Below, piece after piece: positions 1 to 8,600 of a DNA stretch of 64,000 nucleotides. Position 1 is the first letter of the stretch; every line of letters begins with the position of its first letter. This DNA comes from CAWFXC01 sp963819735 (GTDB lineage: Bacteria; Actinomycetota; Acidimicrobiia; IMCC26256; DASPTH01): positions 533,619 through 597,618 of the forward strand of contig CAWFXC010000002.1 in NCBI GenBank assembly GCA_963819735.1. The letters are read 5' to 3'. The notes beneath the pieces were generated by a model. The model did no database searches. It worked only from the letters and a program-made list of their open reading frames with translations, and was not told the DNA's origin. Both the position numbers and the translations under genes were made by a program.

Positions 1-150
1 GTCGTCGACGACGATGACGAGGTCGAGCTGCTCCGACGGCTTCCCAACGCGCAGGTCGAACACTTCGAAGAAGCCGGACACAGCCTGCAGGGCGACATGC
101 CGGTGGAGCTGGCGCAGTCGATCGCGCGGTTCGTCGACGCGAACGGTTGA
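1..150 (+). CDS. alpha/beta hydrolase, C-terminal fragment
   Basis: The window opens inside a gene read in frame 1, which ends at a TGA at 148-150 after 49 visible codons. The visible tail contains EEAGHSLQGD, which matches the loop carrying the catalytic histidine of alpha/beta hydrolases, followed by a final amphipathic helix (ELAQSIARFVDAN). The nucleophile elbow and oxyanion region lie outside the window, so the substrate cannot be inferred. The gene converges on the next hydrolase gene, with 39 bases between them. Confidence 0.6.
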   Translation, partial: VVDDDDEVELLRRLPNAQVEHFEEAGHSLQGDMPVELAQSIARFVDANG

Positions 151-189
151 CGAGCGCGCTCGGGCCCGCGCCCACGACCCCGAGCCGGG

Positions 190-1047
190 TCAGCGCAGGC
201 GGTCGAGGAAACCGATGATCGCGTCGTTGAACAGGTCGTTCTTGTCGCCCGCGACCATGTGACCGGCGCCGTCGACGTCGACGTACTCGGCGTGCGGGAT
301 GAGCGTCAGCAGCTCCTTGGCGCCCGCTTCGCTCAGGAGGTCGCTGACCCGGCCGCGAACGAGGAGCGTGGGAACGTCGACCGCGCGTGCGGCGGCGATG
401 AGACGATCCTGTTGGACCAGCGTGGCGCGGGTCTCGTCGCGCGAACCGCGCGTGCCCGACATGAAGCGCGGGTCCCAGTGCCACACCCACCGGCCGTCTT
501 CGCGTTGGCGCACGTTCTTCTTCAGGCCGGACAGGTCCGTCGGCCGCGGGCGGTGCGGGTTGTAGGCGGCGACCGCGTCGGCGACGTCCTCGAGCGACGC
601 GAACCCCGTCTCGAGGTTGGCGCTCATGAACGCGCCGATGCGCTCGACCCCTTCGGGTTCGATGGTCGGCGCGACGTCGACCAACACGAGGCCCTTGGCC
701 ACCGGCGTGGGTGACTCGCCGATGGCGGTCATCGACGAGATCCCGCCCAGCGACGCACCGACCAGCACCGGGAGCTGGGGCATGGCGGTGGCGATCTCCC
801 GCACGTCGTCGGAGAACGCCTCCAGCGAATAGTCGCCGTCGGCGGGCCATTCGCTCTCGCCGTGACCGCGCAGGTCGACGCGGTAGGCGTGCCAGCCGCG
901 GTCGGCGAGCACTTGGGCGGTGGTGCCCCAGGCGAAGCGGGTCTGGCCACCGCCGTGGAGCAGGATGACCGGGGGGCCGGCGGGATCGCCGAACTCGTCG
1001 GCGCGCAGCCGCAATCCGTCCCGGCCGTGGAGATCGATCGTGGTCAT
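190..1047 (-). CDS. alpha/beta fold hydrolase
   Basis: A 285-aa protein with the complete alpha/beta hydrolase pattern: HGGG oxyanion loop at residues 31-34, nucleophile elbow GASLG with Ser99, likely acid Asp236 (RVSDLL) and catalytic His263 (GAGHMVAGD). Length and motif spacing are normal for the family, which includes esterases, epoxide hydrolases and C-C bond hydrolases; the sequence does not decide among them. It begins 5 bases after the stop of the upstream acyl-CoA dehydrogenase and is the last gene of a four-gene leftward unit (amidohydrolase, two dehydrogenases, hydrolase). A CoA-thioester or ring-fission hydrolase role is possible but is only inference from context. Confidence 0.88.
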   Translation of the reverse strand: MTTIDLHGRDGLRLRADEFGDPAGPPVILLHGGGQTRFAWGTTAQVLADRGWHAYRVDLRGHGESEWPADGDYSLEAFSDDVREIATAMPQLPVLVGASLGGISSMTAIGESPTPVAKGLVLVDVAPTIEPEGVERIGAFMSANLETGFASLEDVADAVAAYNPHRPRPTDLSGLKKNVRQREDGRWVWHWDPRFMSGTRGSRDETRATLVQQDRLIAAARAVDVPTLLVRGRVSDLLSEAGAKELLTLIPHAEYVDVDGAGHMVAGDKNDLFNDAIIGFLDRLR

Positions 1048-1052
1048 GGCGG

Positions 1053-2333
1053 TCAGCGTACGGGCGGAGCCTTCGGGAGCGCATTTCGGCGGACGTCGCG
1101 GAAGGCGACATCACGATCCGCGGCCCATTCGCGCGGCATGCCGAGCACCCGCTCGCTGATGATGTTGCGTTGGATCTCGTTGCTCCCGCCGGCGAGGCAT
1201 TCAGCCTGCCGCGAGAGGAAGAGCTCGCCCTGTTCGCGTGCGGACTCGTCGTCGGCCCCGGCCCAGGTGACCGCCGACGCACCTCCGATCGTGAGGCCGA
1301 TCTCGGCCTTGCGCACTCCGCTCGTGGCGCTGAAGAGTTTGAGGATCGCCGCCGACTGCGCGGGCAGGGCGCCGGTGCGCATGCCCGTGATCACCCGCGG
1401 GATCAGGCTGCCCTGCACGAGATCGAGCACCCGCGCTTCGGCGACGAGTTGTCGGGCGAGGGGATCGTCGGCCCGCCCGGTGTCGCGGGCGAGGTCGAGG
1501 AACGTGAGGTCGCGGTGCCCGGCCGCGCTCTCGGCGAACCGGTTCCGCCCGCTCACGTAGGGCGATCCCCCACCCACCGCGTTGCGTTCGTGGCTCAGGA
1601 GGCGGGTGGCCACCGTCCACCCGTCGTTGACCTCGCCGATCACCGAGTCAGCGGGCAGCACGACGTCGTCGATGAACTCCTGGCAGAACTCGCGCGACCC
1701 GTTGACCTGCTGGATCGGCTCGACCTGGATGCCGGGCTGGTGGATCTTCACGATGAACATCGTGAGGCCTCGGTGCTTGGGCGCGTCCCAATCGGTGCGG
1801 GCCAGGCACATCGCGTAGTCGCTCTCGTCGGCGCCGGTGCTCCAGATCTTCGAACCCCGCAGCACCCATACGTCGCCGTCGCGGTCGGCGCGGGTGAGGC
1901 AACCGGCGAGATCGGAGCCGCCGCTCGGCTCGGAGAGGAACTGCACCCACAGGTGATCGCCGCGCAGGATCTGCGGCAGGTACTCGGCCTTCTGCTCGTG
2001 GGTCCCGAAGTCGACCAGCGTCGCGGCGAGGATGCTCAGCGTGGGCACGCTGTACCGGAGCGGCATCTCGTAGGGCAGTGACTCCTCGGTGAACGCCTGC
2101 TGGTGTTCCGGTGAGAGCCCGAGACCGCCGTACTCACGCGGGAAGCAGATCCCGGCGAAACCGCCGTCCCACAGGAGCCGCTGCAGCTCGCGCTGCCGAC
2201 CCCAACTGCGCGATTCCTCCGATTCGTCGTCGACCGCGGGGGCCAGATGCTCCGCCAACCAGGCCCGGGCCCGGAGCCGGAACGCCTCGACGGCTTCGGT
2301 GGGGGCATCCGGGTCGGTGGTGTCAGTGGTCAC
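1053..2333 (-). CDS. acyl-CoA dehydrogenase family protein, large-type subunit
   Basis: A 426-aa acyl-CoA dehydrogenase. Family landmarks are the FAD/substrate region FLSEPSGGSDLAG followed by GSKIWSTGA, the middle beta-domain KHRGLTMFIVKI, and the C-terminal GGSNEIQRNIISERVLGMPRE. The frame is open further upstream, but the GTG at 2333 is preferred because it overlaps the stop of the preceding dehydrogenase as GTGA and the protein then has the usual length. Two adjacent, unequal dehydrogenases with coupled translation recall the alpha2beta2 dehydrogenases of mycobacterial sterol side-chain degradation (FadE28-FadE29 type). A heteromer is therefore plausible but unproven. Confidence 0.88.
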   Translation of the reverse strand: MTTDTTDPDAPTEAVEAFRLRARAWLAEHLAPAVDDESEESRSWGRQRELQRLLWDGGFAGICFPREYGGLGLSPEHQQAFTEESLPYEMPLRYSVPTLSILAATLVDFGTHEQKAEYLPQILRGDHLWVQFLSEPSGGSDLAGCLTRADRDGDVWVLRGSKIWSTGADESDYAMCLARTDWDAPKHRGLTMFIVKIHQPGIQVEPIQQVNGSREFCQEFIDDVVLPADSVIGEVNDGWTVATRLLSHERNAVGGGSPYVSGRNRFAESAAGHRDLTFLDLARDTGRADDPLARQLVAEARVLDLVQGSLIPRVITGMRTGALPAQSAAILKLFSATSGVRKAEIGLTIGGASAVTWAGADDESAREQGELFLSRQAECLAGGSNEIQRNIISERVLGMPREWAADRDVAFRDVRRNALPKAPPVR

Positions 2334-3490
2334 TGCTCCCCCTCGGGGCTCGTGGCCGCGAGCAGCACGGCGATGCGCTCCCGGTGGTCGGCCGGGGTGC
2401 CGAGCGAGTTGCGGTTCACGGTGACCCTCCGGAGATAGAGGTGGAGATCGTGCTCCCACGTCACGCCGATGCCGCCGTGGAACTGGACGCACTCCTGCAC
2501 GATCTCGGTTGCGTGGTCACCGACGTAGGACTTCACCGCGCTGACGAGCTCGGCGGCGTCGGGAGTGTCGTCCTGCGCCGCACGGGCGGCGGCCGTCGTG
2601 ACTCCGTGCGCCGCCTCGATCCACATCTTCATGTCGGCGATGCGGTGCTTCAGCGCCTGGTACGAGGCGAGGGGGCGCCCGAACGAGTAGCGGTCGCCCA
2701 TGTACTCGAGTGTGAGCTCGAAGACACGATCAACGGCGCCGAGCGTCTCCGCCCCCTGCAGCACGATTGCGAGGTGCAGCTGACGCTCGACCGCGCCCGC
2801 GGCGCCGCCGACCGCGCCGACCACTGCCGACGCGGGGAGCCGCACCGCGTCGAGCTGGACTACGGCGTATCGGCGGACGAGGTCGAGGCTGCCCATCGGC
2901 ATGATGGTGATCCCGTGCGCATCGGCGGGCACGAGGAACTGGGTGAGGCCATCGTGGCCGTCGACCGAGGTGTGCGCCGTGAGCAGGAGCTCGTCGGCCT
3001 GGGCGCCCGCCTCGACCGGCGCGTACCGGCCGTCGAGCACGAACTCGTCGCCCACGCGGGTGGCCTCGACGAGATCCCGTTCCGAGCCGGGTTCGAGGGC
3101 CGGAGACGGCGCGCAGACCGCGGCCACGAGCTCGCCGGCGACGATGCCGGGCAGCACCCGCGCCCGCTGCTCGGCGCTGCCGCCGGCTGCGACGGCCGCC
3201 GCCACCACATTGGTGGGTCCGAACGGGCCGGGCGCCACGAGCCGCCCCATCTCCTCGGCCACGATCACGAGATCGAGCAGACCGCCACCGCTGAGGCTGC
3301 CGCCGCCATCGGCCTCGGGAACGAGCATCGACGTCCAGCCGAGCTGCGCGCCCTGGCGCCACCACTCCCGGTCGAAGCCCGCGGGGTCGTCGGCCAACCC
3401 CCGCACCGCGGTGAGTGGCGACTCCTGCTCGAGGAACTTCCGCGTCGTCTCCCGAAAGAACTGCTGATCTTCGCTGAGCTCGAGATCCAT
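2330..3490 (-). CDS. acyl-CoA dehydrogenase family protein, partner subunit
   Basis: A 386-aa acyl-CoA dehydrogenase starting MDLELSEDQQFFRETTRKFL, a typical N-terminal helix of the family. The C-terminal half has YSFGRPLASYQALKHRIADM and the conserved QFHGGIGVTWEHDLHLYLRR block. The classical FSEPxAGSD segment is weak and the central part is divergent, as in the minor subunits of heteromeric dehydrogenases. Its stop overlaps the GTG of the following dehydrogenase, so the two are translationally coupled. It lies 14 bases downstream of the amidohydrolase gene in the same unit. Confidence 0.87.
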   Translation of the reverse strand: MDLELSEDQQFFRETTRKFLEQESPLTAVRGLADDPAGFDREWWRQGAQLGWTSMLVPEADGGGSLSGGGLLDLVIVAEEMGRLVAPGPFGPTNVVAAAVAAGGSAEQRARVLPGIVAGELVAAVCAPSPALEPGSERDLVEATRVGDEFVLDGRYAPVEAGAQADELLLTAHTSVDGHDGLTQFLVPADAHGITIMPMGSLDLVRRYAVVQLDAVRLPASAVVGAVGGAAGAVERQLHLAIVLQGAETLGAVDRVFELTLEYMGDRYSFGRPLASYQALKHRIADMKMWIEAAHGVTTAAARAAQDDTPDAAELVSAVKSYVGDHATEIVQECVQFHGGIGVTWEHDLHLYLRRVTVNRNSLGTPADHRERIAVLLAATSPEGEQ

Positions 3491-3504
3491 CGAGGCGGAT
3501 TGTG

Positions 3505-4785
3505 TCAGACGCCGGCGAGGTAGTCGGCGAAGTTGTCGCGCATGATCCGGCGCTTGTCGTCGTCACCGAACGACCCGAGTTGGGCGCCGACGTACTCCGA
3601 CGGGAACGCCAGGCCCTCGCCGTGCGGGAAGTCGGACCCGAACACGATCGGGCCGATGCCCACTTCGGCCACGACCCGCTCGACGTTCTCCTCGGGGAAG
3701 GGTGCCACCACGAAGTGCCGGCGGAAGATCTCGCTGGGCCGGGCCCCGAGGTCGCCCCACTTCCCCTTGCGGCCCATCAGGAACGCGTGATCCATCTTGC
3801 GCATGGTGTACGGCAGCCAGACCGTGCCCTGCTCGGAGAGACAGACGCGCACGTTCGGGTACCGCCCGAACAGATTGTGCAGGATCATGCCCGCGGTGAG
3901 CTCCATGGCCGGGCGGTCGCCCCAGTACATGACCCACTGGAAGGCGTCGAAGTTGCCGAAGGTCTCGTCGGGGTCCTCGCTCCAGTCGGCGCCGTACTTC
4001 TGGTAGTCGGTGCCACCGAGGTGCACCGCGACGCGCAGCCCCGCCTCGTTGATGCGCGCCCAGACCGGGTCGAAGACCGGATCGGCGATCGACCGGCCGC
4101 CGAACGGGTTGTCGCGTCCGCCGTGCGCGTGCCCCGACTTGAACTGCACGATCGGCGTACCGGTCTCGATCAGGATGTCGAGCTCTTTGACCGCGAGATC
4201 GACGTCGGCGAGCGCGAGGTATGGCGGGAGGTACATGCGGCCCGCGTACGCATATCCGATCTCCTCGTGGATCCACCGATTGAACGCGCGGATGTTGGCG
4301 TACATCGCGTCGACGTCGTCGGCGAACTCGAACTCGATGTCGTGCGCGCTCGCCGGGAACATGAGCGCCTTGTCGATGCCCTGGTCGTCCATGAGCGCGA
4401 GCCGGAGATCGCGATTGCCGTATGCCTCGCGTTGCTCGCGGAACTGCGCGATGAGCTCCTTGCGTTCGGCGTCGTCGAGACCCTTGAGCGGGTTCAGGCG
4501 ATTGAGCAACATGCCCGGCACCGCGGCGGTGTTCTCGTCGCCACCGCGCTCGGGCACGTCGCCCAGCATCTTGGCCAGCTCTTCGTTCGAGTAGGTGACC
4601 TGGCTGGAGTCGAACTTCGACGGTCGGCCCGCGAACAGTTGGAACTGTCGACCGTTCGCGTCGGTGACGTAGCGAATTGCCAGCTCGCGTTGCGACGGAT
4701 CGATGTAGCGCTCATAGAGATCGAGTGGCTCGTTGAAGTGGTTGTCGGCGTCGTTGATCGCGTACGGCAGATCGGCTCTGGTCAT
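3505..4785 (-). CDS. amidohydrolase family protein (TIM-barrel metal-dependent hydrolase)
   Basis: A 426-aa member of the amidohydrolase-2 group. It opens with a metal-binding-like segment (INDADNHFNEP) and ends with GSDFPHGEGLAFPSEY, the conserved aspartate region of the barrel. The ATG at 4785 has an AGGAGGT ribosome-binding site at 4791-4797, which decides it over upstream in-frame codons. A close paralogue lies at 46883-48073, and both sit beside acyl-CoA dehydrogenases. Related enzymes decarboxylate or hydrolyse cyclic and aromatic acids; a ring hydrolase or decarboxylase in this catabolic unit is inference. First gene of the leftward four-gene unit. Confidence 0.85.
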   Translation of the reverse strand: MTRADLPYAINDADNHFNEPLDLYERYIDPSQRELAIRYVTDANGRQFQLFAGRPSKFDSSQVTYSNEELAKMLGDVPERGGDENTAAVPGMLLNRLNPLKGLDDAERKELIAQFREQREAYGNRDLRLALMDDQGIDKALMFPASAHDIEFEFADDVDAMYANIRAFNRWIHEEIGYAYAGRMYLPPYLALADVDLAVKELDILIETGTPIVQFKSGHAHGGRDNPFGGRSIADPVFDPVWARINEAGLRVAVHLGGTDYQKYGADWSEDPDETFGNFDAFQWVMYWGDRPAMELTAGMILHNLFGRYPNVRVCLSEQGTVWLPYTMRKMDHAFLMGRKGKWGDLGARPSEIFRRHFVVAPFPEENVERVVAEVGIGPIVFGSDFPHGEGLAFPSEYVGAQLGSFGDDDKRRIMRDNFADYLAGV

Positions 4786-4853
4786 CGTGGACCTCCTCAT
4801 CGGAGCGCGTGTGCCGAGCGTACGCTGCGCCTGCACTGCTCCCAGGGGGTCAG

Positions 4854-5654
4854 ATGGACGACGCGCCGCACGCGCTCATCAGTGAGACCGACGGCATCAT
4901 CACCGTCACGCTCAACCGGCCGAGCAAGCTCAATCCGATCAGCCCGCAGACCACCGAGACGCTCTGGCAGGCCGTCAACGCGCTCGGCGACCGCGACGAT
5001 CTGCGCGTGATGGTCATCACCGGCACCGGCCGGTACTTCACCGCCGGCCTCGATCTCAAATTGATGCACGGCGATCGCATACCGGGCCCCGACGCGTCGG
5101 GATACGCGTGGCGACGCGGGTACCGGTCGCACCATCTCCTCTACGACGAGATGGAGAACATCGAGAAGCCGATCATCATCGCCGCCAACGGGCCGTGCCT
5201 CGGTGCCGGCACCGAGATGGCGGTGTCGTGCGACTTCCGCTTCTGCACGCCGGAGTCGCACTGGGGTCTGCCCGAGACCCGCAGCATGGGTGCCATCCCG
5301 GGCAGTGGCGGCGTGAGCCGGCTCACCCGCCTCGTCGGCACGCACTGGGCGAAGTGGATGGCGCTGGCGGCGCAGGACATCAGCGCCGACGACGCGCGGA
5401 TGATGGGCTTGGTGCACGCGATCCATCCGGTCGACGATCTCCTCGACCGGGTCTACGAGTTCGCGCACGGCCTGATGCAGATCGACCCGGAGACGATCGC
5501 GCTGGCGAAGCTCGTGATCGACGCCTCCGATCCGCAGGACCGCGAGAAGGTGCGACAGGTGGAGCGGCTCGCCAATACGCCGCTCGTGCACATGGGTCTG
5601 GGCAAGCCGGCGGCCGACCACCGCAGCGCGGGACGGAAGCCGGCCGGCGCGTAA
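4854..5654 (+). CDS. enoyl-CoA hydratase/isomerase (crotonase) family protein
   Basis: A 266-aa crotonase-fold protein. It has the oxyanion-hole regions GRYFTAGLDLKLM and NGPCLGAGTEMAVSCD, and a glutamate at each canonical catalytic position (GAGTEM and LPETRSMG), so hydratase or isomerase chemistry on a 2-enoyl-CoA is plausible. The ATG at 4854 follows CAGGGGGTC and is preferred over an open upstream stretch. It diverges from the amidohydrolase, with 68 bases between the two starts that must hold both promoters. It converges on an SDR gene. Confidence 0.88.
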   Translation: MDDAPHALISETDGIITVTLNRPSKLNPISPQTTETLWQAVNALGDRDDLRVMVITGTGRYFTAGLDLKLMHGDRIPGPDASGYAWRRGYRSHHLLYDEMENIEKPIIIAANGPCLGAGTEMAVSCDFRFCTPESHWGLPETRSMGAIPGSGGVSRLTRLVGTHWAKWMALAAQDISADDARMMGLVHAIHPVDDLLDRVYEFAHGLMQIDPETIALAKLVIDASDPQDREKVRQVERLANTPLVHMGLGKPAADHRSAGRKPAGA

Positions 5655-5690
5655 CCGGCGCGCCCGCACCGGCGGATGCCACCCCCGGGG

Positions 5691-6452
5691 TCAGACGCGG
5701 CGGGTGATGCCGCCGTCGACTCGGATGATCGCCCCGGTCGTGTAACTCGACGCGTCGCCGGCGAGGTACAGCGCGGCCCCGACGATCTCGTCGGGCTCCC
5801 CGATCCGGCCCAGCGGCGCGCCGGTCTGGTTCAGCGCCTCGGGTGCCCACGCCTTGGTCACGTCGGTTCGGAACGCGCCGGGCATGATCGTGTTGACCCG
5901 CACCGTCGGTGCGTACGCCTGTGCGAGGCCCATCGTCAACGCGTTGAGCCCGGCCTTGGCGCACGCGTACGGCACCTCGTTGACTCCCACCATCAGCGAC
6001 CCCGCAGTGCTCACGTTGATGATCGATCCGCCACCGGCGTCGCGCATGCGCGCGCCGACGAGCGCGCCCAACCGGAAGGGCCCTTTGAGGTTCACACCGA
6101 ACGTCTTGTCGTAGAGCTCTTCGGTGACCGACGCGAGATTCTCGTAGAGCGGCGACATCCCCGCGTTGTTCACGAACACGTCGACGCGGCCGAATTCGTC
6201 GTACACCGCGTCGACGAGCGCCCCGCACTCGTCCCAGTGCCCGACGTGGCAGGCCACCGGGAACGCGCGGTGTCCGAACTCCGCCTCGACCTCCCGGGCG
6301 AGGGACTCGCACGCGTCGAGCTTGCGACTGCTGATCACGACGTCGGCGCCCGCGTCGGCGAATGCGCGCACCATCGAGCGGCCCAATCCCCGGCTCCCCC
6401 CGGTGACCACCGCCACCCGGCCCGTGAGATCGAAGTGATCGCCGACGGCCAT
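5691..6452 (-). CDS. SDR family NAD(P)-dependent oxidoreductase
   Basis: A 253-aa classical short-chain dehydrogenase with cofactor motif TGGSRGLG at residues 17-24, NNAG at 95-98 and catalytic Ser148, Tyr162 and Lys166 (YACAK). The C-terminal VDGGIT strand is typical. Arg residues after the second beta strand (SSRK) suggest NADP preference, but this is weak evidence. It stands alone on this strand between a crotonase and a ParB-like regulator. A role as 3-hydroxyacyl-CoA or alcohol dehydrogenase is likely from context only. Confidence 0.9.
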   Translation of the reverse strand: MAVGDHFDLTGRVAVVTGGSRGLGRSMVRAFADAGADVVISSRKLDACESLAREVEAEFGHRAFPVACHVGHWDECGALVDAVYDEFGRVDVFVNNAGMSPLYENLASVTEELYDKTFGVNLKGPFRLGALVGARMRDAGGGSIINVSTAGSLMVGVNEVPYACAKAGLNALTMGLAQAYAPTVRVNTIMPGAFRTDVTKAWAPEALNQTGAPLGRIGEPDEIVGAALYLAGDASSYTTGAIIRVDGGITRRV

Positions 6453-6557
6453 GCGCGTCTCCCCTCGCGAACTCGGCGGCGTCGCGGTGACCCCGACGCC
6501 GTCAGTCTCGCGTATCCGGCTCGGAGAGCAGGACGCCGATGCTGAGACGACCCGGGA

Positions 6558-7592
6558 TCACGCGCGGCGACGGATCTGGCCTTCGAGCGTCTCGGCGAAT
6601 CCGAGCCAGAAGGTGGCGCGACGGCGCGCTTCGTCGGCGACCTCGTAGATCCGGCTCAGCGGCACCGCACCGAGGTGTTCCCAGCAGTCGACCTGGTCGA
6701 CACACGTCGAGTCGAACCACGCGACGAAGTCTTCCCCACCCTCGCGCCCGGTGAAGGCGCAGTCGCCGCGCAGCGCACGCTCGACGCGGGGTTTGCGGGA
6801 GAGAAGGCCGAGCACCGTCGCCTCTGGTTCCGGCTCGAGGGTGGACCCGGCCGGCGCGGCGTCGTCGGGGGTGGCGAGCTTGTTGCGCACGCTGCGCACC
6901 GTCTCGGGTGACGCGCCGACGACGGCGGCGATCGCCCGGAGTGACGCGTCAGGACGGCGCGTCAGCTCCTCGGCGATTCGGGCCCGCACCGCGACCGCAT
7001 CGAGCGGGCGCACGCGTCCGTCGCGTCCGATCCGGCTCTGCACCGCAACGGCCGCGGCGTTGCTCCGCGGCTCGGCGACGGCCAGCTCTTCGCGCAGGCG
7101 GGCGACCGTCTTCGGCGAGATGCCGCACACGCCAGCGATGGAGCGATCGGAGCGGTCGGGGTGGGAGCCGAGGATCCGGCGCGCCGCGACCCGACGTTCG
7201 GCCAGGCTGAGCGGGAGGCCGTGCCCGACGTTGCACCGGACGAACTCCACATAGGCATCGTCGGGAGAGCCGTCGAACAGCACCGCGCCCAGGTGGGTGA
7301 GCCCGAGCTGCCGCGCCGCCGCCACCCGGTGCTGCCCGTCGATCACGGCGTGATCGGACCGGTTGACCACGATCGGGGGCCAATCGCCCGCCAACTCGGT
7401 GAGAGTCGCCACGTGGGCCGCGTCCAACCCCCCCTCGCGCAGCGACGGCCCGACCCGGAGGGAGTCGAGGGCCAGCTCGGCCGTCGGGACCTCGACCGGC
7501 TCGGCCGCTCGGATCACGACACGCGGTGCCGTACGGGTTCCCGTGCGCTCCGTGGTGCGTGGCGCGGTGGTGACTGTCTGAGTACGCGGCAT
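6558..7592 (-). CDS. ParB/StrR-like DNA-binding regulator
   Basis: A 344-aa protein. Residues about 36-125 form a ParB/Srx-type N-terminal domain with the signature VIDGQHRVAAARQLG at 83-97. A helix-turn-helix follows at about 148-170 (RSIAGVCGISPKTVARL), then a linker with SRIGRDGRVRP and a second HTH at about 215-238 (LRAIAAVVGASPETVRSV). Two HTHs after a ParB domain resemble StrR/NovG pathway activators rather than chromosome-partition ParB. It diverges from a TetR gene, and a 20-base near-palindrome lies 25-44 bases upstream of its start. The C-terminal 90 residues match nothing I recognise. Confidence 0.75.
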   Translation of the reverse strand: MPRTQTVTTAPRTTERTGTRTAPRVVIRAAEPVEVPTAELALDSLRVGPSLREGGLDAAHVATLTELAGDWPPIVVNRSDHAVIDGQHRVAAARQLGLTHLGAVLFDGSPDDAYVEFVRCNVGHGLPLSLAERRVAARRILGSHPDRSDRSIAGVCGISPKTVARLREELAVAEPRSNAAAVAVQSRIGRDGRVRPLDAVAVRARIAEELTRRPDASLRAIAAVVGASPETVRSVRNKLATPDDAAPAGSTLEPEPEATVLGLLSRKPRVERALRGDCAFTGREGGEDFVAWFDSTCVDQVDCWEHLGAVPLSRIYEVADEARRRATFWLGFAETLEGQIRRRA

Positions 7593-7616
7593 TGGCGAAC
7601 CCCCGGTTCCCGGAAA

Positions 7617-7636
7617 TCAAACTACCGGTAGATTGA
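7617..7636. promoter_or_regulatory. near-perfect 20-base palindrome, candidate operator
   Basis: TCAAACTACCGGTAGATTGA is symmetrical except for the A/A pair flanking the central CTACCGGTAG. It sits in an AT-richer stretch 25-44 bases upstream of the ParB/StrR-like gene, where an operator or core promoter would lie. Autoregulation is inference. Confidence 0.5.
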
Positions 7637-7719
7637 AATACAACTAAATGATTTCGTCAAGCGACCTGCTTCTGCCGCGTCCAACCCGCGCCCGACTCCC
7701 CTTCCTTCTCGCGCGCCCA

Positions 7720-7771
7720 CGAACATCTCGGAGTTGACGTACGCAGACGAGCGCGAACTCCGAGATGTTCG
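7720..7771. repeat. 16-bp inverted repeat with 20-nt loop
   Basis: CGAACATCTCGGAGTT at 7720-7735 is exactly complementary to AACTCCGAGATGTTCG at 7756-7771. It lies between two divergent regulator genes, so it is upstream of both and is unlikely to be a simple terminator. It could be a REP-like element or an RNA hairpin in a leader. A similar element lies at 15571-15617. Confidence 0.6.
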
Positions 7772-7849
7772 GGAGGGGCGGGAGGGGGCCGAGAAGAGCG
7801 GGCGCAGTTGGTCGGGTGGCGGGCCGGTCCCGACCTCACTTGTAGGGTG

Positions 7850-8566
7850 ATGGCGCAGCCGGAACGGGTCGGAGACGATCGGTTCGAGCGGCCCCGATCG
7901 AGCGAAGAGAGCGCGGCGCCCGTGGTCACCCAACAGGAGTCACGGCCGGCACCGCCGGCCGCCCGACCCAAGAACCCGACCAAGCCCGAGCGTTGGAACG
8001 AGATCGTCGACGCCGCGGGCCACGTGTTCAACGAGAAGGGCTACCAGGCCGCGCGCATCGAGGACATCGCCGCACGCGTCGGCCTCCTCAAAGGGAGCCT
8101 CTACTACTACATCGACAGCAAGGAAGACCTGCTCTACGCGATCACCGACTCCGGCCACGACAAGGGCCTGACCACGATCGACGAGGATGCCGAGACCCGC
8201 GCCGCCGACCCACCCACCCGGCTCGGCGCCTTCATCGCGCGGTGGATGAGCATCATGCCGTCGAACCCGGAGTACGCGTCGGTGGCCGAGCGCGACGTGA
8301 GGCTCTTGAGCGACGAACGCCAGGCCGCAGTGATGGAGAAGCGCAACCGCATCCACCACTTTGTCCGCCGGATCATCGAGCAGGGCATCGCCGAGGGGTA
8401 CTTCGACGCGTCGCTCGACGCCGGGGTCGCTACCAACAGCCTGTTCGACCTGCTCAACAGTTCGACTCGCTGGTTCCGGCCCACGGGTCGGCTCACGTAC
8501 GAAGACCTGATCGCGTACTACCGCGCGTTCGTGCTGAAGGGCCTCCGCGCCGAGCCCGAAGTCTGA
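7850..8566 (+). CDS. TetR/AcrR family transcriptional regulator
   Basis: A TetR regulator of 238 aa from the ATG at 7850. The HTH is the segment ARIEDIAARVGLLKGSLYYY followed by IDSKEDLLY, the family hallmark. It is preceded by about 40 disordered Pro/Ala-rich residues, so a later start (GTG at 7922) is possible. The ligand-binding half is helical with no recognised specificity. Its neighbours are a ParB/StrR-like gene and the Liv-type importer, and TetR proteins of this kind often sense acyl-CoA. The 3' end carries an exact 14-bp tandem duplication across the stop codon. Confidence 0.85.
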   Translation: MAQPERVGDDRFERPRSSEESAAPVVTQQESRPAPPAARPKNPTKPERWNEIVDAAGHVFNEKGYQAARIEDIAARVGLLKGSLYYYIDSKEDLLYAITDSGHDKGLTTIDEDAETRAADPPTRLGAFIARWMSIMPSNPEYASVAERDVRLLSDERQAAVMEKRNRIHHFVRRIIEQGIAEGYFDASLDAGVATNSLFDLLNSSTRWFRPTGRLTYEDLIAYYRAFVLKGLRAEPEV

Positions 8567-8580
8567 AGCCCGAAGTCTGA
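8553..8580. repeat. 14-bp exact tandem duplication across a stop codon
   Basis: AGCCCGAAGTCTGA occurs at 8553-8566, ending in the TGA of the TetR gene, and again at 8567-8580. The second copy is outside the coding region. It looks like a recent replication slippage. Confidence 0.8.
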
Positions 8581-8600
8581 GGCCGGAAGCGCACGCGCCC

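Noticed and set aside
6558..7592. ParB-like gene as a plasmid or chromosome partition gene
   Set aside because: There is no parA, no parS-like cluster and the protein carries two separate HTH motifs as in StrR-type regulators.
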